Shown: piece after piece, positions 46,121 to 56,178 of the stretch
Layout of the letters: every line of letters begins with the position of its first letter
Numbering within the stretch: position 1 is the first letter of the stretch
Origin: Luteimonas sp. MC1572
GTDB taxonomy: Bacteria; Pseudomonadota; Gammaproteobacteria; Xanthomonadales; Xanthomonadaceae
NCBI RefSeq assembly: GCF_016615815.1
Contig: NZ_CP067112.1
Span: 372,001-436,000, forward strand
Direction of reading: 5' to 3'
DNA: 64,000 bases
Program-made: the position numbers and the translations under genes
Notes under the pieces: model-generated
The model's database searches: none
Seen by the model: only the letters and a program-made list of their open reading frames with translations
What the model was told of the DNA's origin: nothing

Positions 46121-48730
46121 TTACGCGGCGGTCGAGGCCATGAAATCCTGCGCGAAGCGCTGCAGCACGCCGCCCGCCTCGTACACCGACGCTTCCTCGT
46201 CGGAGTCGATGCGGCAGGTCACCGGCACCTCGAGCACCTCGCCGCCGCGGCGGTGGATGACCAGGGTGAGCGTCGCGCCCGGCGTCGGTGCGCCGCTGAC
46301 GTCAAACGTCTCGCTGCCGTCGATCGCCAGCGTGTTGCGGTCGGTGCCCGGCAGGAACTGCAGCGGCAGCACGCCCATGCCGACGAGGTTGGTGCGGTGG
46401 ATGCGTTCGAAGCCTTCGGCGACGATCACCTCCACGCCGGCGAGGCGCACGCCCTTTGCCGCCCAGTCGCGGCTCGAGCCCTGGCCGTAGTCGGCGCCGG
46501 CGATGATGATCAGTGGCTGCTTCCGCTGCATGTAGGTTTCGATCGCCTCCCACATGCGCGTGATTTCGCCTTCGGGCTCGATGCGCGCCAATGATCCCTG
46601 GCGCACGCTGCCGTCTTCGTTGCGCACCATCTCGTTGAGGAGCTTGGGGTTGGCGAACGTCGCGCGCTGCGCGGTGAGGTGGTCGCCGCGGTGGGTGGCG
46701 TAGGAATTGAAGTCCTCTTCCGGCAGGCCCATCTTCGCCAGGTATTCGCCGGCGGCGCTGGAGGCCATGATCGCGTTCGATGGCGACAGGTGGTCGGTGG
46801 TGATGTTGTCGCCGAGCACCGCGAGCGGACGCATGCCGGTCATCGCACGCGCGCCGGCCAGCGCGCCCTCCCAGTACGGCGGGCGGCGGATGTAGGTGCT
46901 CATCGGGCGCCAGTCGTAGAGCGGATCGACGCGCGTGCCGTCGTCCACCACCAGGCGGAACATCGGCTCGTACACGCGGCGGAACTGCTCCGGCTTGACG
47001 CTGGCCTTGACCACCGCGTCGATTTCCTCGTCGCTGGGCCAGATGTCCTTCAGCGTCACCGGCGTGCCGTCGGCATCCACGCCGAGCACGTCCTTTTCGA
47101 TGTCGAAGCGGATGGTTCCGGCGATGGCGTACGCGATGACCAGCGGCGGCGAGGCGAGGAACGCCTGCTTGGCATACGGATGGATGCGGCCGTCGAAGTT
47201 GCGGTTGCCCGACAGCACCGCCACCGCGTACAGATCGCGGTCGATGACTTCCTGCTGGATCACCGGGTCCAGCGCGCCGGACATGCCGTTGCAGGTGGTG
47301 CAGGCGAAGCCGACGATGCCGAAGCCGAGCTGCTCCAGTTCGGTGAGCAGGTTCGCCTCTTCCAGGTACAGCTGCACCGCGCGCGAGCCCGGCGCCAGCG
47401 AGCTCTTCACCCACGGCTTGCGCACCAGCCCGCGCGCGTTGGCGTTGCGCGCCAGCAGCGCCGCGGCGATCACGTTGCGCGGGTTGGACGTGTTGGTGCA
47501 GCTGGTGATGGCGGCGATGATCACCGCGCCATCGGGCAGCAGGCCTTCGGCTTCCTGCGCGTGCGCGCCGGCGAGGTTGCCGGCGATGCCGCGCTCGGCC
47601 AGGTCGCTCACCGGAAGCCTGCGGTGCGGATTCGACGGGCCGGCCATGTTGCGCACGACCGTCGACAGGTCGAAGTGCAGGGTGCGCTCGTATTGCGCAT
47701 TGGCGAGGTCCGACGCCCACAGCCCGGCGGCCTTGGCATAGGTCTCCACCAGCGCCACCTGCGCGTCCTCGCGGCCGGTGAGGCGCAGGTAGTCGAGCGT
47801 GTTGTCGTCGATGAAGAACATCGCCGCGGTGGCGCCGTACTCGGGCGCCATGTTGGAGATCGTGGCGCGGTCGCCGATGGTCAGAGCCGCGGCGCCCTCG
47901 CCGCGGAACTCCAGGTACGCGCCCACGACCTTCTGCTGGCGCAGGAACTCGGTCAGCGCCAGTACCACGTCGGTGGCGGTGATGCCCGGCGCAGGCTTGC
48001 CCGCCAGCTCCACGCCGATGATCTCCGGCGTGCGCATCCACGACGCGCGGCCCAGCATCACGTTCTCCGCTTCCAGCCCGCCCACGCCCACCGCGATCAC
48101 GCCGAGCGCGTCGACGTGCGGCGTGTGGCTGTCGGTGCCGACGCAGGTGTCGGGGAACGCCACGCCGTCCTGCACGTACACGACAGGCGACATCTTCTCC
48201 AGGTTGATCTGATGCATGATCCCGTTGCCCGGCGGGATCACGTCGACGTTCCTGAACGCCTTCTTCGTCCAGTCGATGAAGTGGAAGCGGTCGGCGTTGC
48301 GCCGGTCCTCGATCTCGCGGTTGCGGGTGAACGCGTCCGGATCGAACCCACCGCATTCGACCGCCAGCGAGTGGTCGACGATCAGCTGCACCGGCACCAC
48401 CGGGTTGACCTGCGCGGGGTCGCCGCCGGCGTCGGCGATGGCGTCGCGCAGGCCGGCCAGGTCGACCAGCGCGGTCTGGCCGAGGATGTCGTGGCAGACC
48501 ACGCGCGCGGGGAACCATGGGAAGTCGAGGTCGCGGCGGTGCTCGACCAGCTGGCGCAGGAAGTCGCCGACCCGCCCGGGCTCGGCGCGGCGCACGATGT
48601 TCTCGGCATGCACGCGCGCGGTGTAGGACAGCCGCTCCCAGGCGCCGGGCTGCATGGCCTCGACCGCCTCGCGGGCGTCGAACCAGTCGAGCTTGGTGCC
48701 GGGGAGGGGCTTGCGGTGCTGGTTGTTCAT
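46121..48730 (-). CDS. acnD: Fe/S-dependent 2-methylisocitrate dehydratase AcnD
   Basis: 869 residues from the ATG at 48730 (MNNQHRKPLPGTKLDWFDAR). It is an aconitase-family enzyme that acts on 2-methylcitrate, yielding 2-methyl-trans-aconitate for PrpF. The 4Fe-4S ligands are in ITSCTNTSNP and ACTTCNGMSG. The substrate motif region GADYGQGSSRDWAAKGVRL and GDNITTDHLSPSNAI are intact. The length and the neighbouring prpF favour AcnD over AcnA. First gene of the minus-strand group acnD, SRPBCC, prpF, queD. It is divergent from the isomerase gene at 48848, and prpC and prpB are not adjacent here. Confidence 0.93.
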   Translation of the reverse strand: MNNQHRKPLPGTKLDWFDAREAVEAMQPGAWERLSYTARVHAENIVRRAEPGRVGDFLRQLVEHRRDLDFPWFPARVVCHDILGQTALVDLAGLRDAIADAGGDPAQVNPVVPVQLIVDHSLAVECGGFDPDAFTRNREIEDRRNADRFHFIDWTKKAFRNVDVIPPGNGIMHQINLEKMSPVVYVQDGVAFPDTCVGTDSHTPHVDALGVIAVGVGGLEAENVMLGRASWMRTPEIIGVELAGKPAPGITATDVVLALTEFLRQQKVVGAYLEFRGEGAAALTIGDRATISNMAPEYGATAAMFFIDDNTLDYLRLTGREDAQVALVETYAKAAGLWASDLANAQYERTLHFDLSTVVRNMAGPSNPHRRLPVSDLAERGIAGNLAGAHAQEAEGLLPDGAVIIAAITSCTNTSNPRNVIAAALLARNANARGLVRKPWVKSSLAPGSRAVQLYLEEANLLTELEQLGFGIVGFACTTCNGMSGALDPVIQQEVIDRDLYAVAVLSGNRNFDGRIHPYAKQAFLASPPLVIAYAIAGTIRFDIEKDVLGVDADGTPVTLKDIWPSDEEIDAVVKASVKPEQFRRVYEPMFRLVVDDGTRVDPLYDWRPMSTYIRRPPYWEGALAGARAMTGMRPLAVLGDNITTDHLSPSNAIMASSAAGEYLAKMGLPEEDFNSYATHRGDHLTAQRATFANPKLLNEMVRNEDGSVRQGSLARIEPEGEITRMWEAIETYMQRKQPLIIIAGADYGQGSSRDWAAKGVRLAGVEVIVAEGFERIHRTNLVGMGVLPLQFLPGTDRNTLAIDGSETFDVSGAPTPGATLTLVIHRRGGEVLEVPVTCRIDSDEEASVYEAGGVLQRFAQDFMASTAA

Positions 48731-48847
48731 GGCGTGCTGGGGGCTCTGACTGGCGTTGGCGTGGATGCCCATTCTACCGCGCACCCCCCGGGGCCTCCGG
48801 GCCGTCGAAGCGCTACAGTCGGCGGCAACGGACCCGGGGACAACACG

Positions 48848-49489
48848 ATGGAAGAGGCTGTGCGGCCGCGCGTTGCGCGCTGGTATTTCGATTTCATCTC
48901 GCCGTTCGCCTACCTGCAGTGGCAGGCGGTGAAGCGCATGGACGGCGTCACCATCGACTGCCGGCCGATCCTGTTCGCCGGGCTGCTGCGGCACCACGGC
49001 CACAAGGGGCCGGCGGAAATCGCGCCAAAGCGCACGTTCACCTACCGCCACGTGCAGTGGCGCGCGGACCGCGCCGGCGTGCCGCTGACCTTTCCGCCGG
49101 CACACCCGTTCAATCCGCTGCCCGTGCTGCGCCTGTGCGTGGCGGCCGGCGCGACGCACGCGGCGGTCGACGCGATCTTCGACCACGTCTGGCGCGAAGG
49201 CCGCGCGGGCGACGACGCCGCAGCGCTGACGGGGCTGGCAACAAGGCTCGGCATCGCCGATCCGGAGGCAGCCATGGCCGACGACACGGTCAAGAAGGCG
49301 CTGCGCGCGAATTTCGACGCCGCCATCGCCGACGGCGTGTTCGGCGTGCCGAGCCTGGTCGTGGACGGCGAGGTGTTCTGGGGCGAGGACGCCACGGCGA
49401 TGTTCCAGGCGTACCTGGCCGACCCGCACCTGTTCGACACCCCTGCGATGCGGCGGCTGGAGGCGCTGCCGGTGGGCGTGGAGCGGTAG
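48848..49489 (+). CDS. 2-hydroxychromene-2-carboxylate isomerase-like (DsbA/kappa GST fold)
   Basis: 213 residues from the ATG at 48848. A thioredoxin fold with helical insertion, of the DsbA-like oxidoreductase/HCCA isomerase family: WYFDFISPFAYLQWQAVKRM (serine in place of the CxxC cysteine), PILFAGLLRHHGHKGPAEIA, FNPLPVLRLCVAAG and GVFGVPSLVVDGEVFWGED with the cis-proline. It is glutathione-dependent in known members, which isomerise intermediates of naphthalene breakdown; here the substrate is unknown and no aromatic degradation genes are nearby. Ends 51 bases before bolA. Confidence 0.88.
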   Translation: MEEAVRPRVARWYFDFISPFAYLQWQAVKRMDGVTIDCRPILFAGLLRHHGHKGPAEIAPKRTFTYRHVQWRADRAGVPLTFPPAHPFNPLPVLRLCVAAGATHAAVDAIFDHVWREGRAGDDAAALTGLATRLGIADPEAAMADDTVKKALRANFDAAIADGVFGVPSLVVDGEVFWGEDATAMFQAYLADPHLFDTPAMRRLEALPVGVER

Positions 49490-49540
49490 AGCGACCGGCC
49501 CCGGGCGGCCGCCGCCGGCGATTCACGCGATAATGCCGCC

Positions 49541-49852
49541 ATGACCCGCAAAGCCGACCGCATCCACGCCGCCCTGCAAGCGCTCTCGCCCACGCATCTC
49601 GAAGTGCTGGATGAAAGCCATATGCACAGCCGGGGCCTGGAAACGCACTACAAGGCCGTGGTGATCAGCGATGCATTTGCCGGCAAGACCGCCGTCCGCC
49701 GCCACCAGGCGGTCTATGCGGTGTTGGGCGGGCTGATGGGCGAGATCCATGCACTTGCGCTGCATACCTGGACGCCCGAAGAGTGGGCGGGGCGTGGCGC
49801 GGCGCCGGATTCACCCGCATGCCTGGGCGGGAGCAAGCACGACAAGGCGTGA
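49541..49852 (+). CDS. BolA family protein
   Basis: 103 residues. A class II KH-like fold with the BolA signature: IHAALQALSPTHLEVLDESH, the invariant HSRGLETHYKAVVISDAFAG and RHQAVYAVLGGLMGEIHALA. The conserved histidine at HALALHTWTP could ligate a shared 2Fe-2S cluster with a monothiol glutaredoxin. BolA proteins regulate transcription and morphology or assist iron-sulfur trafficking. The C-terminal 15 residues are unconserved. No strong ribosome-binding site is visible before the ATG. Confidence 0.93.
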   Translation: MTRKADRIHAALQALSPTHLEVLDESHMHSRGLETHYKAVVISDAFAGKTAVRRHQAVYAVLGGLMGEIHALALHTWTPEEWAGRGAAPDSPACLGGSKHDKA

Positions 49853-49903
49853 CCTCTGCGCCGGCGCCCGCCGGCTGAACATCTCCTTTGCACAGGAATA
49901 CCG

Positions 49904-51145
49904 ATGACCGGAACGACCCCGCGGCGGACATGGATGCTTGCCGTTGCGGCCGTGGTGGTCGGGCTCCTGCTCCTCTGGGGGCTGGCGCGGTGGCGCGGTC
50001 CGGTGCTGCCCGGTTACGAGGTCGTTGCCGGACCGCTGGTGCAGAGCGTCGTCGCCACCGGGCGGATCGCGGCGCCTTCGCGCGTGCAGGTCGGTGCGGA
50101 AATCGCCGGCCTGGTGCTCGAGCGCCGCGTGACCGACGGCGATCGCGTCGCCCCCGGTGACGTGCTGGTGGTGCTGCGCGCGCGTGACCTCGAGGCGCGA
50201 CGCGACGAAGCCCGCGCGGCGCTCGACACCCTGCGCCAGGCTGACCGGCCCGACGCCGAGGCGCGCCTGCGCGAGGCGCGCGCCGGACTCGCCCAGGCCG
50301 AGCGTGAACTCGTGCGCCGCCGCGAACTCGGAGAGCGCCAGCTGGTGGCGCGCGAGAGCGTGGAGCAGGCCGGGCAGGCGGCGATCGCCGCGCGGGCCGC
50401 GGTGGATCAGGCGCGCGTGGCCGTCACGGCGCTGAGCGGCGGCGCGCGCGAGGCGCAGGCGCGCGAGCGACTGGGCGCCGCCGAGGCCGAGCTGGCGCGT
50501 GCGGTGATCCGCGCCACCGTGCCGGGCATCGTGCTGACGCGCGGTGTCGAACCCGGCGACACCGTGAATCCGGGCGACGTGCTGCTCGAGATCGCGCGCG
50601 ATGCGCCGGGCGAGATCCTGCTGCCGCTGGATGAAAAGAACCTCGCGCGCCTGGCGCTGGGCCAGCCCGCCACCTGCATCGCCGATGCGTTTCCCGACCG
50701 TCCGTTCGCGGCCACGGTGTACCACGTGGCGCCCGGCATCGACCCTTCGCGCGGCACGGTGGACGTGCGCCTGCGCATCGACCCGGCCGCGGACTTCGTG
50801 CGCCAGGACATGACCGTGACCGCCACCATCCTGACCGGCCGTCGCGAGGATGCGCTGGCCGTGCCCAACGACGCGCTGCTCGATGCAGGCTCCGGATCGG
50901 ACGGTGCCACCGTGCTGCTGGTGCGCGACGGCCGCGTGCAGCGCACGCCGGTGCGCATCGGCCTGCGTGGCCTGGCGATGAGCGAAGTGCGCGAAGGCCT
51001 GCGCGCCGGCGACCGCGTGCTGGCGGCGGGCGCGCTGGACCTCGCGGACCTGCCCGATGACGGCAGCCGCGCGCGCGTGGCCGGCCAGCCGCCGCCGGAC
51101 AGCGGACATGCCACGCGCGGCGAGCTGCCGGTGAAGTTCGACTGA
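49904..51145 (+). CDS. HlyD-family membrane fusion protein of an ABC exporter
   Basis: 413 residues with AGGA before the ATG. An N-terminal membrane anchor (about 9-27), lipoyl half VGAEIAGLVLERRVTDGDRV, a coiled coil rich in Arg/Glu/Ala (about 70-170), the second lipoyl half RATVPGIVLTRGVEPGDTVN, beta-barrel and C-terminal domains with FVRQDMTVTATILTGRREDA. It is followed after three bases by an FtsX-type permease and an ATPase, the gene order MFP-permease-ATPase as in DevBCA-type exporters. It should connect the permease to an outer-membrane channel. The substrate is unknown. Confidence 0.88.
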   Translation: MTGTTPRRTWMLAVAAVVVGLLLLWGLARWRGPVLPGYEVVAGPLVQSVVATGRIAAPSRVQVGAEIAGLVLERRVTDGDRVAPGDVLVVLRARDLEARRDEARAALDTLRQADRPDAEARLREARAGLAQAERELVRRRELGERQLVARESVEQAGQAAIAARAAVDQARVAVTALSGGAREAQARERLGAAEAELARAVIRATVPGIVLTRGVEPGDTVNPGDVLLEIARDAPGEILLPLDEKNLARLALGQPATCIADAFPDRPFAATVYHVAPGIDPSRGTVDVRLRIDPAADFVRQDMTVTATILTGRREDALAVPNDALLDAGSGSDGATVLLVRDGRVQRTPVRIGLRGLAMSEVREGLRAGDRVLAAGALDLADLPDDGSRARVAGQPPPDSGHATRGELPVKFD

Positions 51146-51148
51146 GCG

Positions 51149-52343
51149 ATGTGGATCGAATCCACCATCGCCGTCCGCTTCATGCGCCAGGGACGGGCGC
51201 AGACGCTGCTGATCCTGTTCGGCATCGCGGTGGGCGTGGCGGTGATCGTGTTCGTGACCGCGCTGATCGCCGGGCTGCAGGACAACATCGTCGCGCGCAC
51301 GCTGGGCACGCAGGCGCACATCCGCGTCGAGGCGCCGCGCGAGGCCAACCACATCGCGCCGGCGCCGGCCGGCACGCTGCAGCTGGTGCTGGAGGATCCG
51401 CGCCCGCAGGCGCTGCGGCCGATCGACAACTGGCTCGACGTGCGTGACGTGCTCGACGGCCTGGCCGGCGTGGCGGCGGTCTCGCCGGTGGTGTCGGGCC
51501 CTGCGTTCGGGCGCCGCGGCGAGGCGGTGGAATCGGTGGCGCTGGTGGGCATCGACCTGGCGCGCTACCTGCGCGTGATCCCGCTCGACGACAACATGGT
51601 GGAGGGGCGCCTGGACGTGGGTTCGGGCAACGCGGTGGTCGGCCGCCAGCTCGCGGAAGACCTCGGCCTGCGTCTCGGCGGCAAGCTGCGACTCGATGCC
51701 GGCGCCGGGCGCGAGGCGATCGTCAACGTCGCGGGCATCTTCGAGCTCGGCGTGCGCGAACTCGACGCGCGCTATGTCTACCTCGACCTCAAGCAGGCGC
51801 AGTCGCTGCTGGCGCTGCCGGGTGGCGTGACGGTGATCGACGTGACCGTCGACGACCTGTTCGGCGCCGACCGGGTGGCGGCGCGCGTGCGCGGCCTCAC
51901 CGGGCTGCAGGCGGAGAGCTGGATGGAGTCCAACGCGCAGCTGATGAACGCGCTCAGCTCGCAAAGCCTCTCCACGCGCATGATCAGTTTCTTCGTGGCG
52001 ATGTCGGTGGCGCTGGGCATCGCCAGCGTGCTCGCGGTGAGCGTGGCGCAGCGCACGCGCGAGATCGGCATCCTGCGCGCGATGGGCACGCGCCGGCGGC
52101 AGATGCTGCTCGTGTTCCTGGTGCAGGGCGCGGTGCTCGGGCTGATTGGCTCGGCGCTCGGCGCGCTGGCCGGCTGGGGCATGGTGGCCGCGTTCAACAC
52201 CTTTGGTCCGAGGCTTTTCATCATCCCGATGCCGGCCGCGCTGGTGCCGGCGGCGATGGCGCTGGCCACCATCGCCGGCGTGGGCGCGGCGCTGGTGCCC
52301 GCCTCGCGCGCCTCGCGGCTGGATCCGGTGGAGGCCATCCGCC

Positions 52344-52351
<8 letters not shown>
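51149..52351 (+). CDS. FtsX/LolCE-type ABC transporter permease
   Basis: 400 residues. One N-terminal membrane span (about 18-42, LLILFGIAVGVAVIVFVTAL), a periplasmic domain (about 45-270) and three C-terminal spans. The FtsX-domain coupling helix region SVAQRTREIGILRAMGTRRR is clear. It resembles LolC/DevC-type permeases rather than MacB, as it lacks an ATPase domain. The stop overlaps the ATPase start by eight bases, so the complex is made stoichiometrically. Together with the neighbouring genes it forms a homodimeric exporter of unknown substrate. Confidence 0.88.
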
Positions 52352-53075
<724 letters not shown>

Positions 53076-53149
53076 TCCCCTTTCGATGCCGCGTGTGCGG
53101 CGTCCATGGCGGGTGTACGCTCGGCGCACAACCAGGATGGAGGGTAGGC

Positions 53150-54433
53150 ATGAACTCCCTGACGGCCGCGCTGGATCCGGTCTACGCGCACATCGCGCCC
53201 GGACTCCTGGACATCTACAAGGACCTGCACCGGAATCCCGAGCTGTCGATGCAGGAGCATCGCACCGCAGGCATCGCCGCCGACTACATCGAGGCGCTCG
53301 GTTACGACGTCACGCGCGGCGTGGGCGTCACCGGCGTGGTCGGCGTGCTGCGCAACGGCGAAGGCCCCACGGTGATGCTGCGCGCCGACATGGACGCGCT
53401 GCCGATGGCCGAGGACACCGGCCTGCCGTATGCAAGCACGGTGACCGCGACCGACGCCGAGGGCCGCAGCGTGGGCGTGGCGCATTCCTGCGGCCACGAC
53501 CTGCACGTGGCCTGGATGCTCGGCGCCGCGCGCGTGCTGGCGGAGCATCGCGATGCCTGGCAGGGGACCGTGTTGATCGTGTTCCAGCCGGGCGAGGAAA
53601 CCGCCGAGGGCGCCAACGCGATGATCGCGGACTGGGATGGTGCCGGGCTGCCGCGCGCGGACGTGGTGCTCGGCCAGCATGTGATGGTGGGCGCGGCGGG
53701 CACGGTGAGCTACCGCGCAGGGGTGATCCTGTCCGCGGGCGACAGCCTGAAAGTGCAGCTTTTCGGGCGCGGATCGCATGGCTCGCAGCCGCAGACATCG
53801 ATCGATCCGGTGGTGATGGCCGCCGCCACCGTGATGCGCCTGCAGACCATCGTCTCGCGCGAGATCGGGCCGCAGGAAAGCGCGGTGCTGACCATCGGCT
53901 CGCTGCAGGCCGGCACCAAGGAAAACATCATCCCGGACGACGCCACCATCAAGCTCAACATGCGCACCTACGACGAGGGCGTGCGCGAGCACATGCTGCA
54001 GGCGGTCAAGCGCATCTGCTGCGCCGAATGCGACGCCTCCAACGCGCCGCGCCCGCCCGAGTTCACCACCCTCAGCAGCTACCCGCTCACCGACAACGAC
54101 CGCGAGGCGACGGCGCGCATCGTCGACGCGTTCCGCGCGCAGTTCGGTGACGCCGTGCATGAGAGCAAGCGCATGGCCGCCAGCGAGGACTTCAGCGTGT
54201 TCGGCCGCACCTGGGGCGTGCCCTACGTGTTCTGGTTCGTCGGCGGCACCGATCCCGATGTCCATGCAAAGGCGAAGGCGGAAGGCACGCTCAACAGGAT
54301 TCCGAGCAATCACTCGCCACGCTTCGCGCCGGTGCTCGACCCCACACTGAAGACGGGGCTGCAGGCGATGCTCAGCGCGGCATCGGCGTGGTTGTGTCCT
54401 TCATCCACCAGCACGAAGGGAGATGCCGCATGA
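53150..54433 (+). CDS. M20 family amidohydrolase (metal-dependent)
   Basis: 427 residues from the ATG at 53150 with GGAGG upstream. It belongs to the M20D group of hippurate, N-acyl-amino-acid and IAA-amino-acid hydrolases. Metal ligands are in VAHSCGHDLHVAW (Cys and His), the following QPGEETAEGANAM (Glu-Glu) and a later H of LGQHVMVGAAGTV, with the terminal His in IPSNHSPRF. HRNPELSMQEHRTA and MLRADMDALPMAEDTGLPYA are further hallmarks. It removes an acyl group from an amino acid or amide. The stop overlaps the MFS start (ATGA), so the hydrolase and transporter likely act on one compound. Confidence 0.92.
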   Translation: MNSLTAALDPVYAHIAPGLLDIYKDLHRNPELSMQEHRTAGIAADYIEALGYDVTRGVGVTGVVGVLRNGEGPTVMLRADMDALPMAEDTGLPYASTVTATDAEGRSVGVAHSCGHDLHVAWMLGAARVLAEHRDAWQGTVLIVFQPGEETAEGANAMIADWDGAGLPRADVVLGQHVMVGAAGTVSYRAGVILSAGDSLKVQLFGRGSHGSQPQTSIDPVVMAAATVMRLQTIVSREIGPQESAVLTIGSLQAGTKENIIPDDATIKLNMRTYDEGVREHMLQAVKRICCAECDASNAPRPPEFTTLSSYPLTDNDREATARIVDAFRAQFGDAVHESKRMAASEDFSVFGRTWGVPYVFWFVGGTDPDVHAKAKAEGTLNRIPSNHSPRFAPVLDPTLKTGLQAMLSAASAWLCPSSTSTKGDAA

Positions 54434-55905
54434 GCGCCGTCATGGGAAATGTCCACATCCCGGAGACCGGGTTCCGCGGCAACGACCGCCTGCTGTTCGG
54501 CATGATCCTGGGGGTGGTGACCTTCTGGCTGTTCGCACAGTCCACGCTCAACATCGCGCCGGACATGCAGCGCGACCTCGCGATCTCCGCGGGCACCATG
54601 AACAACGCGGTGGCGATGGCCGCGCTGTTCTCCGGCATCCTGATCGTGGTGATGGGCGGCCTGGCCGACCGCCTCGGCCGCATGCGGATCCTGCGCATCG
54701 GCTTCGTGCTCAGCATCGTCGGCTCACTGATGGTCGGGCTGGCGCCGACCGGGGCGCTGAGCGCGCCGATGCTGCTGGTCGGGCGCGCGGTGCAGGGCAT
54801 GTCGGCGGCCTGCATCATGCCGGCGAGCCTCGCCCTGGTGAAGGCGTACTGGGATGGTGCCGAGCGCCAGCGCGCGGTGAGCATGTGGTCGATCGGCTCC
54901 TGGGGCGGCGCCGGCCTGGGCTCGCTGTTCGGCGGCCTGATGGCGCAGACGCTGGGCTGGCGCTGGATCTTCTTTTTCTCCGTGGCCGTCGCCCTGCTGG
55001 GGCTGTGGCTGGTGCGCGGCACGCCGGAGAGCAAGGCCGGCGGCGGTGGCGCGTACCGCTTCGACTTCGCCGGCATCCTCGCCTTCAGCGTGGCGATGGT
55101 GGCGCTGCAGGTGGTGGTGACCCAGGGCAGCACCCTGGGCTGGGGCAGCCCGCTGGTGCTGGGCCTGGCGGCCGCCACGATCATCGCGGGCATCGCGTTC
55201 TTCCGGATCGAGTCGGGCAACGAGCACGGGTTCGTCGACTTCCGCCTGTTCGGCAACCGCGTCTACACCGGCGCGACGATCTCCAACTTCCTGATCAACG
55301 CCACGGTGGGCATGCAGCTGGTGTCGCTGCAGCTGGTGCAGATGGGCGGCGGCATGAGCGCGCAGCAGGCGGGCATGCTGACCCTTGGCTACGCCATCGC
55401 GATCATCGGCTTCATCCGCGTGGGTGAGAAGCTGCTGCAGCGGTTCGGTCCGCGCAAGCCGATGGTCTGGGGCTGCCTGATCACCGGCGTCGCGATCGCC
55501 TGCCTGATGCCCACGCAGATCATGCTCGACCAGTACCGGGTCGTCGCCATCGTCGGCTACACGCTGTTCGGCCTGGGGCTGGCGTTCTACGCCACGCCGT
55601 CGACCGACGCTGCGCTGTCGAGCCTGCCCATGGACCAGTCGGGTTCGGGTTCGGGCATCTACAAGATGGCGTCGTCCCTGGGCGCCGCGCTGGGTGTGGC
55701 GATCTCGGGTGCGATCTTCGCCGCGCTGGGCGCAACCGATACCGGCGTCCGCTGGCTGGAGGGCGTCATCACCTTCGCGGGCCGCCAGGACAACCTCGCC
55801 ATCCGCGAGGCCGCGATGGTGGCGCTGGGCTTCAACCTGCTGATGGTCGCGGTGGCGATCGTCTCGATCCTGCTGACGATTCCGGCGGGCAAGCGCGAGC
55901 GGTGA
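54430..55905 (+). CDS. MFS transporter, DHA2-like (14 membrane spans)
   Basis: 491 residues from the ATG at 54430, overlapping the M20 stop and preceded by GGGAG. About 14 hydrophobic spans; motif A is GGLADRLGRMRILRIG, and motif C-type glycine-rich GSWGGAGLGSLFGGLMAQTL follows. The 14-span layout suggests the drug:proton antiporter family 2. An insertion-like loop HGFVDFRLFGNRVYTG separates the two halves. It may export the hydrolysis product or import the substrate of the coupled amidohydrolase. The gene ends at a hairpin. Confidence 0.9.
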   Translation: MSAVMGNVHIPETGFRGNDRLLFGMILGVVTFWLFAQSTLNIAPDMQRDLAISAGTMNNAVAMAALFSGILIVVMGGLADRLGRMRILRIGFVLSIVGSLMVGLAPTGALSAPMLLVGRAVQGMSAACIMPASLALVKAYWDGAERQRAVSMWSIGSWGGAGLGSLFGGLMAQTLGWRWIFFFSVAVALLGLWLVRGTPESKAGGGGAYRFDFAGILAFSVAMVALQVVVTQGSTLGWGSPLVLGLAAATIIAGIAFFRIESGNEHGFVDFRLFGNRVYTGATISNFLINATVGMQLVSLQLVQMGGGMSAQQAGMLTLGYAIAIIGFIRVGEKLLQRFGPRKPMVWGCLITGVAIACLMPTQIMLDQYRVVAIVGYTLFGLGLAFYATPSTDAALSSLPMDQSGSGSGIYKMASSLGAALGVAISGAIFAALGATDTGVRWLEGVITFAGRQDNLAIREAAMVALGFNLLMVAVAIVSILLTIPAGKRER

Positions 55906-55916
55906 GCGGAATGCAA

Positions 55917-55940
55917 AAGGCCCCGCGGTGGCGGGGCCTT
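55917..55940. terminator. Bidirectional terminator between the MFS gene and tRNA-Met
   Basis: AAGGCCCCGC, a GGTG loop and GCGGGGCCTT form a ten-pair stem. On the minus strand four T residues follow it, so it should end the tRNA-Met transcript; on the plus strand the tail is weaker (TTGCATT). It lies 12 bases past the MFS stop. Confidence 0.8.
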
Positions 55941-55944
55941 GCAT

Positions 55945-56021
55945 TGGTGGCTATGGGTGGACTCGAACCACCGACCCCAGCATTATGAGTGCTGTGCTCT
56001 AACCAGCTGAGCTACATAGCC
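55945..56021 (-). tRNA. tRNA-Met (anticodon CAT), elongator type
   Basis: A 77-base cloverleaf on the minus strand, with the CCA end encoded. Acceptor GGCTATG pairs with CATAGCC. The D arm is AGCTCAGCTGGTTAGAGC, the anticodon arm ACTCATAAT-type with CAT, and the T arm has GGTTCGAGTCC. The sequence closely follows Gammaproteobacterial elongator tRNA-Met (metT). A tRNA-Ile with a lysidine-modified CAT is less likely from the arms. Confidence 0.95.
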
Positions 56022-56055
56022 ATTCGGCACGCGCACGGGGCGCGGCGAGCCGGGA

Positions 56056-56084
56056 ATTGTCCATGGCCGGCGGTCCGCCGTCAA
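56056..56084 (-). promoter_or_regulatory. Promoter of tRNA-Met
   Basis: TTGACG (56084-56079) and GACAAT (56061-56056) on the minus strand are separated by 17 bases, a good sigma-70 match. Transcription would begin near 56049, 28 bases before the tRNA 5' end. Confidence 0.65.
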
Positions 56085-56178
56085 ATCTTCCGGCGCTGCG
56101 CTTGTCCCTCCGGGCCACCCGTGGCAGAGTCGGTCGCAGTGACGCAGGATTGCGTCGACCCCTTCAGGAGTCCGCATC

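Noticed and set aside
46121..49429. An N-terminal extension of AcnD to 49429
   Set aside because: The added residues have no aconitase resemblance and overlap the divergent DsbA-like gene; the ATG at 48730 gives the normal length.
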